This document shows positions 1 through 7,535 of a stretch of 13,185 nucleotides of DNA, piece by piece. Within the stretch, counting starts at the first letter, position 1, and each line of letters opens with the position of its first letter. The notes beneath the pieces are model-generated. The model had not been told where the DNA came from. It did not search any database and saw nothing but the letters and a program-made list of their open reading frames with translations. The stretch is from an uncultured Fenollaria sp. GTDB taxonomy: Bacteria > Bacillota > Clostridia > Tissierellales > Peptoniphilaceae. The stretch covers positions 1 through 13,185 of the forward strand of contig NZ_CAKPYL010000043.1 of assembly GCF_934202865.1 (NCBI RefSeq). The letters run 5' to 3'. Both the position numbers and the translations under genes were made by a program.

Positions 1-300
1 GTTATACACAAGCTGTTTAACGTTCCAGGCGCCATTCTTAGCTGATGAGCTAACTCTTGCATAGTCCTTCCAATACTTCATTATATCGACGTCATCAAGG
101 TAAATGCTTCCAGTGATTTCATCAGCAACAAAAAACTTGTGATTATAATTTAAATCCATATGCAAAGTTGATTCGCTCCACTTGCCATCTCTATATACTA
201 AGGCTTTCACATCACGTGTATACGGAAAGCTAAGTACTCCAAATCTAATAAAAAAGATTATTGCCAATATGATTATAATTGTTATTGTTTTCTTTTTCAT
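1..300 (-). CDS. N-terminal part of an unrecognised exported or membrane-anchored protein (runs off left edge)
   Basis: The frame is open from an ATG at 298-300 to the window edge, giving 100 residues and no stop. It starts MKKKT and continues with a strongly hydrophobic Ile-rich stretch (about residues 5-19), then Arg20. That is the pattern of an uncleaved signal anchor or a signal peptide. The rest (residues 25-100) is polar and aromatic, with WSE, FFVADE, YLDD and YWKDYA stretches, consistent with an extracytoplasmic domain. An AAGGAGG ribosome binding site lies 8 nt before the ATG, which supports this start. It has its own promoter (326-354), directly after the leuS terminator, so it is probably not part of the leuS operon. 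I recognise no family; its function is unknown and the C-terminus is outside the window. Confidence 0.75.
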   Translation of the reverse strand, partial: MKKKTITIIIILAIIFFIRFGVLSFPYTRDVKALVYRDGKWSESTLHMDLNYNHKFFVADEITGSIYLDDVDIMKYWKDYARVSSSAKNGAWNVKQLVYN

Positions 301-325
301 ATTGAACGCCTCCTTACTTAAGATA

Positions 326-354
326 ATTATATCACATTTAGAAATATTTCGCAA
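326..354 (-). promoter_or_regulatory. Sigma-A type promoter of the left-edge exported protein
   Basis: Read on the minus strand there is TTGCGA (349-354), a 17-bp spacer and a consensus TATAAT (326-331). A TG one base before the -10 makes it an extended -10. The -35 matches TTGACA at four of six bases. It lies about 25 bases before the ATG at 300, and its -35 overlaps the edge of the T-tract of the preceding terminator. Confidence 0.6.
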
Positions 355-386
355 AAAAAGAAAGACCTAAGCTAATAGATCTTTCT
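353..386 (-). terminator. Rho-independent terminator ending the map-to-leuS operon
   Basis: The arms 359-368 and 377-386 pair over ten positions with one mismatch and enclose an 8-nt loop. On the minus strand the stem runs into a tract of seven T (plus-strand A at 353-359). It starts 8 bases after the leuS stop codon, as expected for an operon end. Confidence 0.75.
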
Positions 387-393
387 TCATAAA

Positions 394-2805
394 CTATTTT
401 ATAACTACTGTAAATATTTTGTTCTTTACGTAAATCTCTTTAACAATGTTCTTGCCTTGCTTTGACTTTTCGAAAAGTTCGTGTGCATAAACTTTTTCTT
501 TTACTTCGTCTTCAGAGGCATCTCTATCGATCTCGATTGTGTATCTAACCTTGCCATTGAATTGAACTGGTATCTCAATAGTTTTGATGATGGTTTTGTC
601 CTCATCAAAGATTGGCCAAGTTGATTTATAAAGTTCTGTATCGAAGCCCACCATCTCATTGATTTCTTCTGTTATGTGTGGCGCGATTGGATAAAGAAGT
701 GTGATGTAAGTCTTAAGCTCTTTTCTTGTGATGCTTCCCTTTGAAGTAATCTTGTTAAGCAATTCCATAAGTTTAGCAACTGCTGTGTTAAACTTTAAGT
801 TTTCAAAGTCTTCTGAGACTTTTTTGATAGTGATGTGAAAATCTTGTTCTAAATCTTTAGAATAATTTTCGTCGTCGTTCACTATTTCCATCAAGCGATA
901 AACTCTTTCAAGGAACTTTCTTGAGCCTTGTATACCTGTCTCTGACCACATAGCAACTTTTTCGTAGTCTCCCATAAACATTTCAAAAACTCTTAGCGTG
1001 TCTGCGCCATATTGCTCTACGATATCATCTGTATTAATTACGTTTCCTCTTGACTTACTCATCTTTTCTCCATCTTGAGCAAGTAGCATGCCATGTGATG
1101 TTCTCTTTTGATATGGTTCGCTTGTTGGCACTACGCCTATGTCATATAGGAATTTATTCCAGAATCTTGAGTAAAGTAAGTGAAGTGTAGTGTGCTCCAT
1201 ACCGCCGTTGTACCAATCAACTGGCATCCAGTACTTAAGCGCGTCCATAGATGCTGGTGCAGTAGTACACTTTGGATCAGTGTATCTTAAGAAGTACCAG
1301 CTTGATCCTGCCCAGTTAGGCATAGTGTCTGTCTCTCTCTTAGCAGGTCCACCGCAATGAGGGCAAGTTGTGTTAACAAAGCTATCGATCTTAGCTAGAG
1401 GTGACTCGCCCGTATCAGTTGGTTCATACGCTTCAACGTCTGGTAATGTTAATGGCAAGTCCTCTTCATTAAGTGGCACCCAACCGCATTTTTCGCAGTA
1501 TACCATAGGGATTGGCTCTCCCCAATATCTTTGTCTTGAGAATACCCAGTCTCTTAGCTTAAAGTTTGTCTTAACAACGCCCACTTTTTTATCTTCAAAA
1601 TATTTAATTATCTTTTTCTTTGCTTCGTCAACTGAAAGACCATTTAAAAAGTCTGAGTTAACTAAAGTGCCTTTTTCTGTATCAGTGTAAGCTTCTTTAC
1701 TGATGTCGCCACCAGAAATAACTTCTTTAATCTCTTCGCCAAAGGCTTTTGCAAAATCATAGTCCCTTTGGTCGTGACCAGGTACAGCCATGATGGCGCC
1801 TGTGCCATAAGTCATTAAAACGTAGTCAGATACATAGATGGCAATCTTTTCTCCATTAGCAGGGTTAATGGCAGTTAAGCCATCAATCTTAACGCCTGTC
1901 TTTTCTTTAACAAGCTCTGTTCTTTCGAAGTCAGATTTTAATTTTGCCTTATTTTGATATTCATGAACTTCGTCAATATTTTTGATACTATCCTTATACT
2001 TTTCTATAAGCGGATGCTCTGGTGAGATAACCATGTATGATACGCCAAAGATGGTATCTGGTCTAGTTGTATAAACTTTTAGCTTGTCATCTACTTCATC
2101 TATCTCAAAATCAAGCTCCATACCATGGCTTCTGCCTATCCAGTTAACTTGTTGCGTCTTAACTCTGTCGATAAAATCAACTGTGTCAAGGTCATCAATA
2201 AGTCTGTCGGCATACTTAGTTATAGCTAGCATCCATTGTGTTTTAACTCTGTGTTCAACTGTGTGTCCGCATCTTTCGCAATGGCCTTGAATAACTTCTT
2301 CGTTAGCTAGACCAATTTTACAGCTTGGGCACCAGTTAATGTTCATTTCCTTTTTATAAGCAAGACCCTTTTTGAATAGTTGGATAAATATCCATTGAGT
2401 CCACTTGTAATATTCTGGATCAGTTGTATTTATCTCTCTGTCCCAGTCAAATGAAAGACCTAGTGATGTCAATTGATGCTTGAAGTGAGCAACATTTCTC
2501 TTAGTAACATCCTTTGGATTCATTTTGTGCTTTATGGCATAATTTTCTGTTGGTAGACCAAAAGCGTCCCAGCCCATTGGATATAAAACGTTGTAGCCCT
2601 CAAGTCTTCTCTTTCTAGCAACTATATCAAGTGCTGTGTAACTCCTTGGGTGACCAACATGTAAACCCTCTCCTGATGGATATGGGAACTCAACCATTAA
2701 AAAGTATTTTGGCTTGTCTGAATCGTTCTCTGCGTGAAACGCTTTATTATCAGCCCAAATCTTTTGCCATTTGCCTTCTATATCTTTATGATTATATTCT
2801 TTCAT
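394..2805 (-). CDS. leuS: Leucyl-tRNA synthetase
   Basis: This cytoplasmic class I synthetase charges tRNA-Leu with leucine using ATP. The 803-residue length is normal for bacterial LeuRS. The HIGH signature appears as HVGH (residues 49-52) and KMSKS is at 581-585. The CP1 editing domain, which hydrolyses mischarged tRNA, carries TTRPDT (246-251) and [15 protein letters not shown] (334-348), including the Asp of the GHDxRD motif. Cysteine pairs CPSC (159-162) with CERC (176-179), and CEKC (437-440) with CPHC (481-484), look like zinc ribbons. The C-terminal anticodon-binding and tail region is present and complete. It is the last gene of the operon, 9 nt after asnS. The asnS stop is part of its ribosome binding site, which suggests coupled translation. 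No leucine-specific T-box precedes it. Confidence 0.98.
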   Translation of the reverse strand: MKEYNHKDIEGKWQKIWADNKAFHAENDSDKPKYFLMVEFPYPSGEGLHVGHPRSYTALDIVARKRRLEGYNVLYPMGWDAFGLPTENYAIKHKMNPKDVTKRNVAHFKHQLTSLGLSFDWDREINTTDPEYYKWTQWIFIQLFKKGLAYKKEMNINWCPSCKIGLANEEVIQGHCERCGHTVEHRVKTQWMLAITKYADRLIDDLDTVDFIDRVKTQQVNWIGRSHGMELDFEIDEVDDKLKVYTTRPDTIFGVSYMVISPEHPLIEKYKDSIKNIDEVHEYQNKAKLKSDFERTELVKEKTGVKIDGLTAINPANGEKIAIYVSDYVLMTYGTGAIMAVPGHDQRDYDFAKAFGEEIKEVISGGDISKEAYTDTEKGTLVNSDFLNGLSVDEAKKKIIKYFEDKKVGVVKTNFKLRDWVFSRQRYWGEPIPMVYCEKCGWVPLNEEDLPLTLPDVEAYEPTDTGESPLAKIDSFVNTTCPHCGGPAKRETDTMPNWAGSSWYFLRYTDPKCTTAPASMDALKYWMPVDWYNGGMEHTTLHLLYSRFWNKFLYDIGVVPTSEPYQKRTSHGMLLAQDGEKMSKSRGNVINTDDIVEQYGADTLRVFEMFMGDYEKVAMWSETGIQGSRKFLERVYRLMEIVNDDENYSKDLEQDFHITIKKVSEDFENLKFNTAVAKLMELLNKITSKGSITRKELKTYITLLYPIAPHITEEINEMVGFDTELYKSTWPIFDEDKTIIKTIEIPVQFNGKVRYTIEIDRDASEDEVKEKVYAHELFEKSKQGKNIVKEIYVKNKIFTVVIK

Positions 2806-2809
2806 AGCG

Positions 2810-2817
2810 TCCTCCTA
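2810..2817 (-). promoter_or_regulatory. leuS ribosome binding site fused to the asnS stop codon
   Basis: The minus strand reads TAGGAGGA, 5 nt (after AGGAGG) before the leuS ATG. The first three bases, TAG, are the stop codon of asnS, so a ribosome ending asnS stands on the leuS initiation site. Confidence 0.8.
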
Positions 2818-4197
2818 AAATTCACAGTGATGAACTGTTCTTGGGAATGGTAGGACGTCTCTGATATTTTCAATACCTGTTATATACATGATAAGTCTTT
2901 CAAAGCCAAGTCCATAGCCGGAGTGAACTACTGAGCCATATTTTCTAAGGTCCATATACCAAGTGTATGAGTCCATATCAAGTCCTAGCTCATTGATTCT
3001 CTTTTCAAGCTTATCGTAGTCTTCTTCCCTTTGTGAGCCGCCGACAATTTCGCCAATACCAGGAACTAAGCAGTCCATAGCAGCAACTGTCTTGTTATCT
3101 GGGTTGAGCTTCATGTAGAAGGCCTTGATATCCTTTGGATAATCAGTAACGAAGATTGGTTTTTTAAAGATTTGTTCAGTTAAATATCTTTCGTGTTCTG
3201 TTTGTAGGTCCATGCCCCACTCAACTTTAACATCAAATTTTTCTTCATGTTCTTTTAGTATTTCTATAGCTCTAGTGTAAGTAACTCTCTCGAAATCTGA
3301 GTTTCTAACGTGATTTAATCTATCGATTAGACCCTTGTCAACGAATTGATTACAGAATTCTATTTCTTCCTTAGCATTTTCCATAACATAGTTAATAACG
3401 TACTTAAGCATTGCTTCAGCCACGTCCATGTTTTGATTGTTATCCATGAAGGCCATTTCTGGCTCTATCATCCAGAATTCTGCAGCATGTCTAGTTGTAT
3501 TTGAGTTTTCTGCTCTAAATGTTGGTCCGAATGTATATATCTTTGAGAAAGCCATGGCAAATGTTTCGCCCTCTAATTGACCTGATACTGTTAAGTGAGT
3601 TGGCTTATCAAAGAAGTCTTGGCTGTAATCAACAGCGCCATCTTCCGTTCTTGGTGGATTATCTATATCAAGTGTAGTTACTTGGAACATTTCGCCTGCG
3701 CCTTCAGCGTCTGATGCTGTAAGTATTGGTGTGTGCACGTAAACAAAATCTTGTTCGTTGAAAAACTTGTGTATAGCAAAGGCTGCTAGTGATCTAATTC
3801 TGTAAGCTGCTCTAAAAAGGTTAGCTCTTGGTCTTAAGTGAGCTATACTTCTTAAGAATTCCATTGAGTGTCTCTTATTTTGTAGTGGATAATCAGCTGT
3901 TGAGTCGCCTAAGACCTCAATCTCTTCTGCCTTGATCTCAAATGCTTGTTTATTGTTTGGTGTAAGAACTACTTTGCCCTTTACTCTGATTGACGCACTT
4001 AGATATAGCTTTGATACTCTTTCAAAATTTTCTAGTGTGTTATCATAAACGACTTGAACACTACTAAAGAAAGATCCGTCATTTATTTCAATGAAACCGA
4101 ATTCTTTTTGTGCTCTTAAATTTTTTATCCAAGCTTGAACCTCAACAGTCTTGCCGTCAAGCTCCTTGTAGCTCTTATAAAGTTCTCTAATATCCAT
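2815..4197 (-). CDS. asnS: Asparaginyl-tRNA synthetase
   Basis: This class IIb synthetase charges tRNA-Asn with asparagine. At 460 residues it has the usual bacterial length. An N-terminal OB-fold anticodon-binding domain (about residues 15-100) precedes the catalytic core. Motif 1 lies around 115-160. Motif 2 contains [21 protein letters not shown] (227-247), and motif 3 contains GLGFERL with the class II Arg (429-435), ending in DVLPFPR. The order and the short [10 protein letters not shown] terminus are typical of AsnRS; the AspRS GAD domain is absent, which excludes AspRS. It lies 10 nt after the cyclophilin gene, whose TAG stop overlaps its TAGGAG ribosome binding site. Its presence suggests direct Asn-tRNA charging rather than reliance only on tRNA-dependent amidation. 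No T-box leader is seen. Confidence 0.97.
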   Translation of the reverse strand: MDIRELYKSYKELDGKTVEVQAWIKNLRAQKEFGFIEINDGSFFSSVQVVYDNTLENFERVSKLYLSASIRVKGKVVLTPNNKQAFEIKAEEIEVLGDSTADYPLQNKRHSMEFLRSIAHLRPRANLFRAAYRIRSLAAFAIHKFFNEQDFVYVHTPILTASDAEGAGEMFQVTTLDIDNPPRTEDGAVDYSQDFFDKPTHLTVSGQLEGETFAMAFSKIYTFGPTFRAENSNTTRHAAEFWMIEPEMAFMDNNQNMDVAEAMLKYVINYVMENAKEEIEFCNQFVDKGLIDRLNHVRNSDFERVTYTRAIEILKEHEEKFDVKVEWGMDLQTEHERYLTEQIFKKPIFVTDYPKDIKAFYMKLNPDNKTVAAMDCLVPGIGEIVGGSQREEDYDKLEKRINELGLDMDSYTWYMDLRKYGSVVHSGYGLGFERLIMYITGIENIRDVLPFPRTVHHCEF

Positions 4198-4204
4198 ACT
4201 CTCA

Positions 4205-4210
4205 CTCCTA
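4205..4210 (-). promoter_or_regulatory. asnS ribosome binding site fused to the cyclophilin stop codon
   Basis: The minus strand reads TAGGAG followed by TGA, with 7 nt between AGGAG and the asnS ATG. TAG is the stop codon of the upstream lipoprotein gene, so termination and initiation signals overlap as at the asnS/leuS junction. Confidence 0.75.
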
Positions 4211-4948
4211 TTTATAATCTTCTACTGTAATCGTTTCAATTACGACGTCTTCTAGAGGCTTGTCGTTTGCGTTAACTTGTGATTTTGCAATCTCGTCAAC
4301 AACGTCCATGCCCTCATAAACTTCGCCAAAAACTGTGTGCTTATAATCAAGCCAGAATGCTCCGCCTATCTTTTTGTAAGCGTCAACAACAGCCTTTGGA
4401 TATCCCTTTTCTTCGCCAGCTTCTTCCATTTGCTTAATTATATCATCTTGAACAGCTTGGCCTTGTACTATGAAGAATTGTGATCCGTTAGTATTAGGAC
4501 CAGCGTTTGCCATACATAATGCGCCTCTGAAGTTTCTTGTATTTATATCAAATTCATCTTCAAATGGTGCTCCGTATATACTTTCGCCGCCAGTTCCATT
4601 GCCATTAGGGTCGCCGCCTTGAATCATAAAGCCATTAATAACTCTATGGAAGATTAGATTGTCATAGTATTTATCTTCAGCGTGTTTAGTAAAGTTCTCA
4701 ACTGCCTTTGGAGCTACTTCAGGGAATAGTTTTACCTTGATCTCGCCCTTATTAGTCTTGATAGTCGCTATCTTGTCACCTGCTTTTGGATTTTGTAGTT
4801 GAACAAGTTCTGCATCGTCTGTAGTTACTTCGCTTTCGCTTCTTTCTTTTTTCATTTCACTCTCACCGCCATTGTCATTATTTTTGCTACATGCTGTTAA
4901 GCTTAGGCACATAGCCATCGTTAGTAATAATAAAATTATCTTTTTCAT
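4208..4948 (-). CDS. Lipoprotein cyclophilin-type peptidyl-prolyl cis-trans isomerase
   Basis: This is a membrane-anchored extracytoplasmic foldase that isomerises X-Pro bonds. The signal peptide (residues 1-19) ends in LTA-C with Cys20 as the predicted lipidated residue, followed by a polar Ser/Asn/Glu linker to about residue 50. The cyclophilin domain fills 57-245. Visible active-site segments are FHRVI (100-104, catalytic Arg102), GFMIQGGD (106-113), [15 protein letters not shown] (146-160), and [10 protein letters not shown] (199-208), which includes the Trp that corresponds to the cyclosporin-contact residue of human cyclophilin A. A helical, charged insertion (about 161-197) lies between QFFIV and the FWLD segment, a feature of many Firmicute members. 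At 246 residues it is complete. It is co-transcribed with tRNA synthetases, so expression probably follows growth rate. Client proteins are unknown. Confidence 0.93.
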   Translation of the reverse strand: MKKIILLLLTMAMCLSLTACSKNNDNGGESEMKKERSESEVTTDDAELVQLQNPKAGDKIATIKTNKGEIKVKLFPEVAPKAVENFTKHAEDKYYDNLIFHRVINGFMIQGGDPNGNGTGGESIYGAPFEDEFDINTRNFRGALCMANAGPNTNGSQFFIVQGQAVQDDIIKQMEEAGEEKGYPKAVVDAYKKIGGAFWLDYKHTVFGEVYEGMDVVDEIAKSQVNANDKPLEDVVIETITVEDYK

Positions 4949-4952
4949 AATT

Positions 4953-4959
4953 CCTCCTA
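4953..4959 (-). promoter_or_regulatory. Cyclophilin ribosome binding site fused to the upstream stop codon
   Basis: The minus strand reads TAGGAGG, with 4 nt between AGGAGG and the ATG at 4948. The TAG is the stop codon of the DUF1667-type gene. This is the first of three consecutive junctions with this arrangement. Confidence 0.75.
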
Positions 4960-5295
4960 CTTAAGTATTCTTTTTTGACTCACTATATTAACGTCCAAGT
5001 CTAAAATATTTTCCTTAATTAAATCGCCCACGTTTATAGGTGCCTTCGCGCGTAAATCAAATATTTCTTTTAATATCGCTTGATGATAAATTTTCTTGAC
5101 CTTCTTATCAGTCTTTACAGGGAGACCCGAAACCATCTGACTGTCTATCCTAATCTTGCCATAAACGTAGTCATCCTCTTCTTCAAGAAGGCTCTTTGCG
5201 TAATTATATCCTCTTCCGCAGCGATTGCCAGAAATTTCTTCGCCATTAATTTTTATTCTGCAGCAAACTGGGCAGCAGACACATTGTATTATCAT
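4957..5295 (-). CDS. Small four-cysteine protein, DUF1667-like
   Basis: The 112-residue product starts with closely spaced cysteines: C5-x2-C8-x3-C12, then [11 protein letters not shown] with C26. This spacing resembles the Fe4S4-binding N-terminus of molybdopterin oxidoreductases and matches what I recall of the DUF1667 family. Family-like elements follow: a GLPVKT segment (residues 57-62), AxINVGD (85-91) and a C-terminal [11 protein letters not shown] stretch. Family members often sit beside FAD-dependent oxidoreductase or glycerol-3-phosphate dehydrogenase genes; none is here. Position 11, often Gly in this motif (CPxGC), is Cys. The ATG overlaps the MATE stop by 4 nt (ATGA), so translation is probably coupled. 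A metal- or cluster-binding electron-transfer role is inferred and the actual function is unknown. Confidence 0.8.
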   Translation of the reverse strand: MIIQCVCCPVCCRIKINGEEISGNRCGRGYNYAKSLLEEEDDYVYGKIRIDSQMVSGLPVKTDKKVKKIYHQAILKEIFDLRAKAPINVGDLIKENILDLDVNIVSQKRILK

Positions 5296-6644
5296 GCTAT
5301 CACCTTCGGTTCTATCTCTTTTTTAAGTATAATTTTAAACCAAACATAAGCAACTATCCCTTTTAATATTGACGATAGTGATATTGCTATCCAAACGCCA
5401 TCTAAGCCGTAATACTTCATAAATATCATTGCAAATGGTATACGCATCAAATTTAGAACTACGCCTGAATAAGATGGCTCCTTTGTTCTGCCTATGCCAT
5501 TGAAGAATCCTGTTACACCTATCTCTATAACCATGAATAATTGTGAATAGCCAAGTATCCTTAAATAGTCAGCTCCTGCCTGCATTGCGACTGGGTCGTC
5601 TGGTAAAAACGCCGCAAATATCGGCTTAGCAAAGATTATGAGTAATAGTGATGTAGCCGTTCCTAGCGTTGCCATAATCCTCATGGACTTCTTAAAGCCA
5701 AGGACTATTCTGTCGTAAGTGCCTTTACCATAGTTTTGTCCAGTAAATGAAGTGTTAGCAACAGAGAAGCCATTTGCCGTCATCCAAGATATTGACTCGA
5801 TTTGCGAGCCTATTGACATGGCTGAAACTGCATAGGCACCAAGCTTTGTTAAGTAGCCTGTTAAAACCATTGATACTGATGCGTGGCACGCTTCCATAAG
5901 CGTCATTGGTACGCCAAGCTTAAGTATATGCATAGTTATTTCTGATGGCACTTTCTTTAGATAATTCACTCTTACATAGATCAGGTCGTTCTTAAAGCCT
6001 ATGTAGATATATATAAGGAAGATTACTAAAGTCGCTATAACTGATGCTATCGCTGTACCCATGGCTCCCATGTGAAAAACGAAGATGAAAACCGGGTCCA
6101 AGACCATATTTATAAGTAAACCTATTGAGCTAATGATAAATGGTGTCTTGCTGTTACCCATGCTATTGAATGTCGAAGCAAATAATGGGTTTAAGAACAT
6201 AAATACTAGTCCAAAGGCAATTGCTACCATGTATTCACTTGCTAATTCTTGAACTGCCGCATCGCCTTCTTTGAATGAGTATAGGCCGATTAGCTCATTA
6301 TGAAATATTATAAATATGGCTGTGATTGCCATAGCAATGAAAAATCCTAGCCTAAAGCCGCCGCTTATATAATTCTTAGTATTTTCTAAATCTGATTTAC
6401 CAAAGCTTTGTGAAACGCCGACAGATAGGCCGACCTGACAAAGTATAATCAGTGAACTTATAAGCCAAAGGTACTGACCGACTATGCCGACAGCCGCAAC
6501 AGCTTGTGTACCGACTTTGCCGAGCCAAAACATATCCGTGATTTGGTATGACATCTGAAGTAAAGATGTCCCCATCAAAGGAATCGCAAGCTTAAATAGT
6601 ATCGGCGATATCTCTCCTTGTGTTAAATCTCTCGTCTCTGTCAT
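5292..6644 (-). CDS. MATE family multidrug/toxin efflux transporter
   Basis: This integral membrane antiporter of the MATE (NorM/DinF-like) family exports cationic drugs or metabolites using a Na+ or H+ gradient. The 450-residue protein has about twelve hydrophobic segments in two similar halves. The first half starts LAIPLMGTSLLQMSYQITDM (19-38), the typical MATE opening with a helix-breaking Pro and an acidic residue, followed by WLGKVG. The second half starts with the related ILKLGVPMTLMEACHASVSM at about 240. GFFNGIGRTKEPSYSG (about 373-388) lies in the usual loop before helix 11. The start codon directly abuts the map stop (TAAATG) and the ribosome binding site AGGAGATG lies within map. 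The substrate cannot be deduced. Placement between map and translation genes looks like a shared highly active promoter rather than a shared pathway. Confidence 0.95.
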   Translation of the reverse strand: MTETRDLTQGEISPILFKLAIPLMGTSLLQMSYQITDMFWLGKVGTQAVAAVGIVGQYLWLISSLIILCQVGLSVGVSQSFGKSDLENTKNYISGGFRLGFFIAMAITAIFIIFHNELIGLYSFKEGDAAVQELASEYMVAIAFGLVFMFLNPLFASTFNSMGNSKTPFIISSIGLLINMVLDPVFIFVFHMGAMGTAIASVIATLVIFLIYIYIGFKNDLIYVRVNYLKKVPSEITMHILKLGVPMTLMEACHASVSMVLTGYLTKLGAYAVSAMSIGSQIESISWMTANGFSVANTSFTGQNYGKGTYDRIVLGFKKSMRIMATLGTATSLLLIIFAKPIFAAFLPDDPVAMQAGADYLRILGYSQLFMVIEIGVTGFFNGIGRTKEPSYSGVVLNLMRIPFAMIFMKYYGLDGVWIAISLSSILKGIVAYVWFKIILKKEIEPKVIA

Positions 6645-7403
6645 TTACACATCTCCTTGATCAGTCGTTATAATCACTCCATTATCAGTTAAAGCAAGAG
6701 TGTGTTCAAATTGCACACACTTGCTGCCGTCCTTTGTTCTAGCAGTCCAGCCGTTCTTATCAAGCTTCATCGCTGCAGAGCCCATACAAATCATTGGCTC
6801 TATCGTAAATGCCATGCCCTTAACTATTCTTGGTCCTTTAACGCCAGAATCGTAGTGAAAAACTTGTGGATCTTCGTGCATGTTCTTGCCGATGCCGTGG
6901 CCGATAAATTCTTTTACTATAGAATATCCCTTAGGCCTTGTAAATGCTTCGATGCACTTACCTATCTCTCCTACTCTAACATTTTCATCAACTATGCTGA
7001 TGGCCTTGTACATAGCCTCTCTTGTGTGATCAAATAGCTTTTGATCCTCTTCAGAAAGTTTTCCAACAGCGTATGACCAACAAGAATCCGCCATCCAGCC
7101 TTTGTAATTGACAACCATATCGATGGAGATGATGTCGCCATTCTTTAGAATAACGTCATCGCTCGGAAAGCCATGGCATATCTCGTCATTAACGGACGCG
7201 CATATAGCGTAAGGAAAGCCTTGATAACCTTTTTGCTCAGGGTAAGCGCCTTGACTTACTATAAAGTCATCAACAAAGTCGTTTAATTCCATTGTTGTAA
7301 CGCCCTCTTTAACCTTATCTCTTAGTGCATGATGAACGCTCACAAGTATCTTACCTGCGTCCATCATCTTATTAATTTGATCTTTTGTCTTTAAATATAT
7401 CAT
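6645..7403 (-). CDS. map: Type I methionine aminopeptidase
   Basis: This enzyme removes the initiator Met from nascent proteins in the cytosol using two divalent metal ions. All five expected metal ligands are visible: Asp95 and Asp106 (SIDMVVNYKGWMADSC), His169 (IGHGIG), Glu202 (TIEPM) and Glu233 (FEHT). The catalytic histidines His77 (ICHGFP) and His176 (MHEDP) are also present. The 252-residue length is standard for the short bacterial type I form, with no SH3/zinc N-terminal extension. It is the first gene of the operon, with AAAGGAGT 5-6 nt before the ATG and a consensus promoter about 30 bases upstream. Unlike in many Firmicutes it is not in the secY-adk-map-infA ribosomal cluster, so a second copy may exist elsewhere. 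Confidence 0.97.
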   Translation of the reverse strand: MIYLKTKDQINKMMDAGKILVSVHHALRDKVKEGVTTMELNDFVDDFIVSQGAYPEQKGYQGFPYAICASVNDEICHGFPSDDVILKNGDIISIDMVVNYKGWMADSCWSYAVGKLSEEDQKLFDHTREAMYKAISIVDENVRVGEIGKCIEAFTRPKGYSIVKEFIGHGIGKNMHEDPQVFHYDSGVKGPRIVKGMAFTIEPMICMGSAAMKLDKNGWTARTKDGSKCVQFEHTLALTDNGVIITTDQGDV

Positions 7404-7431
7404 ATATTACTCCTTTTAAGTCTATTCTATT

Positions 7432-7460
7432 ATTATATATATTTTAGCCCAATATGTCAA
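7432..7460 (-). promoter_or_regulatory. Consensus promoter of the map operon
   Basis: On the minus strand TTGACA (7455-7460) is followed by exactly 17 bp and TATAAT (7432-7437), a full match to the sigma-A consensus at both boxes. The transcript would start about 7425, leaving a leader of only about 20 nt before map. That rules out a T-box or riboswitch after this promoter. The -35 box overlaps the end of the 13-bp inverted repeat at 7459-7507. Confidence 0.85.
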
Positions 7461-7507
7461 GAAGTTCACAGCACATAGACAATATATCTATTAACTGTGA
7501 ACTTCTT
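7459..7507 (-). terminator. Long inverted repeat between the metal ATPase and map, probable terminator
   Basis: Two perfect 13-bp arms (AAGAAGTTCACAG at 7459-7471 and its complement at 7495-7507) enclose a 23-nt loop. The loop can itself pair (ATAGA with TCTAT). It starts 28 bases after the ATPase stop. Neither strand shows a clear T-tract after the stem, only CTTCTT within the arm and mixed bases beyond. Termination is therefore likely but not proven; an operator or RNA-processing site overlapping the map -35 is an alternative. Confidence 0.55.
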
Positions 7508-7535
7508 ATTAAACTATTATTATCTTAATATTAAA

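Noticed and set aside
182..370. Plus-strand hydrophobic 62-codon open frame
   Set aside because: It lies opposite the signal-anchor start and promoter of the left-edge gene and through the leuS terminator; no ribosome binding site precedes it.
7404..7535. Possible T-box or riboswitch upstream of map
   Set aside because: The promoter at 7432-7460 leaves only about 20 nt of leader and there is no T-box consensus; the only structure is the simple inverted repeat.
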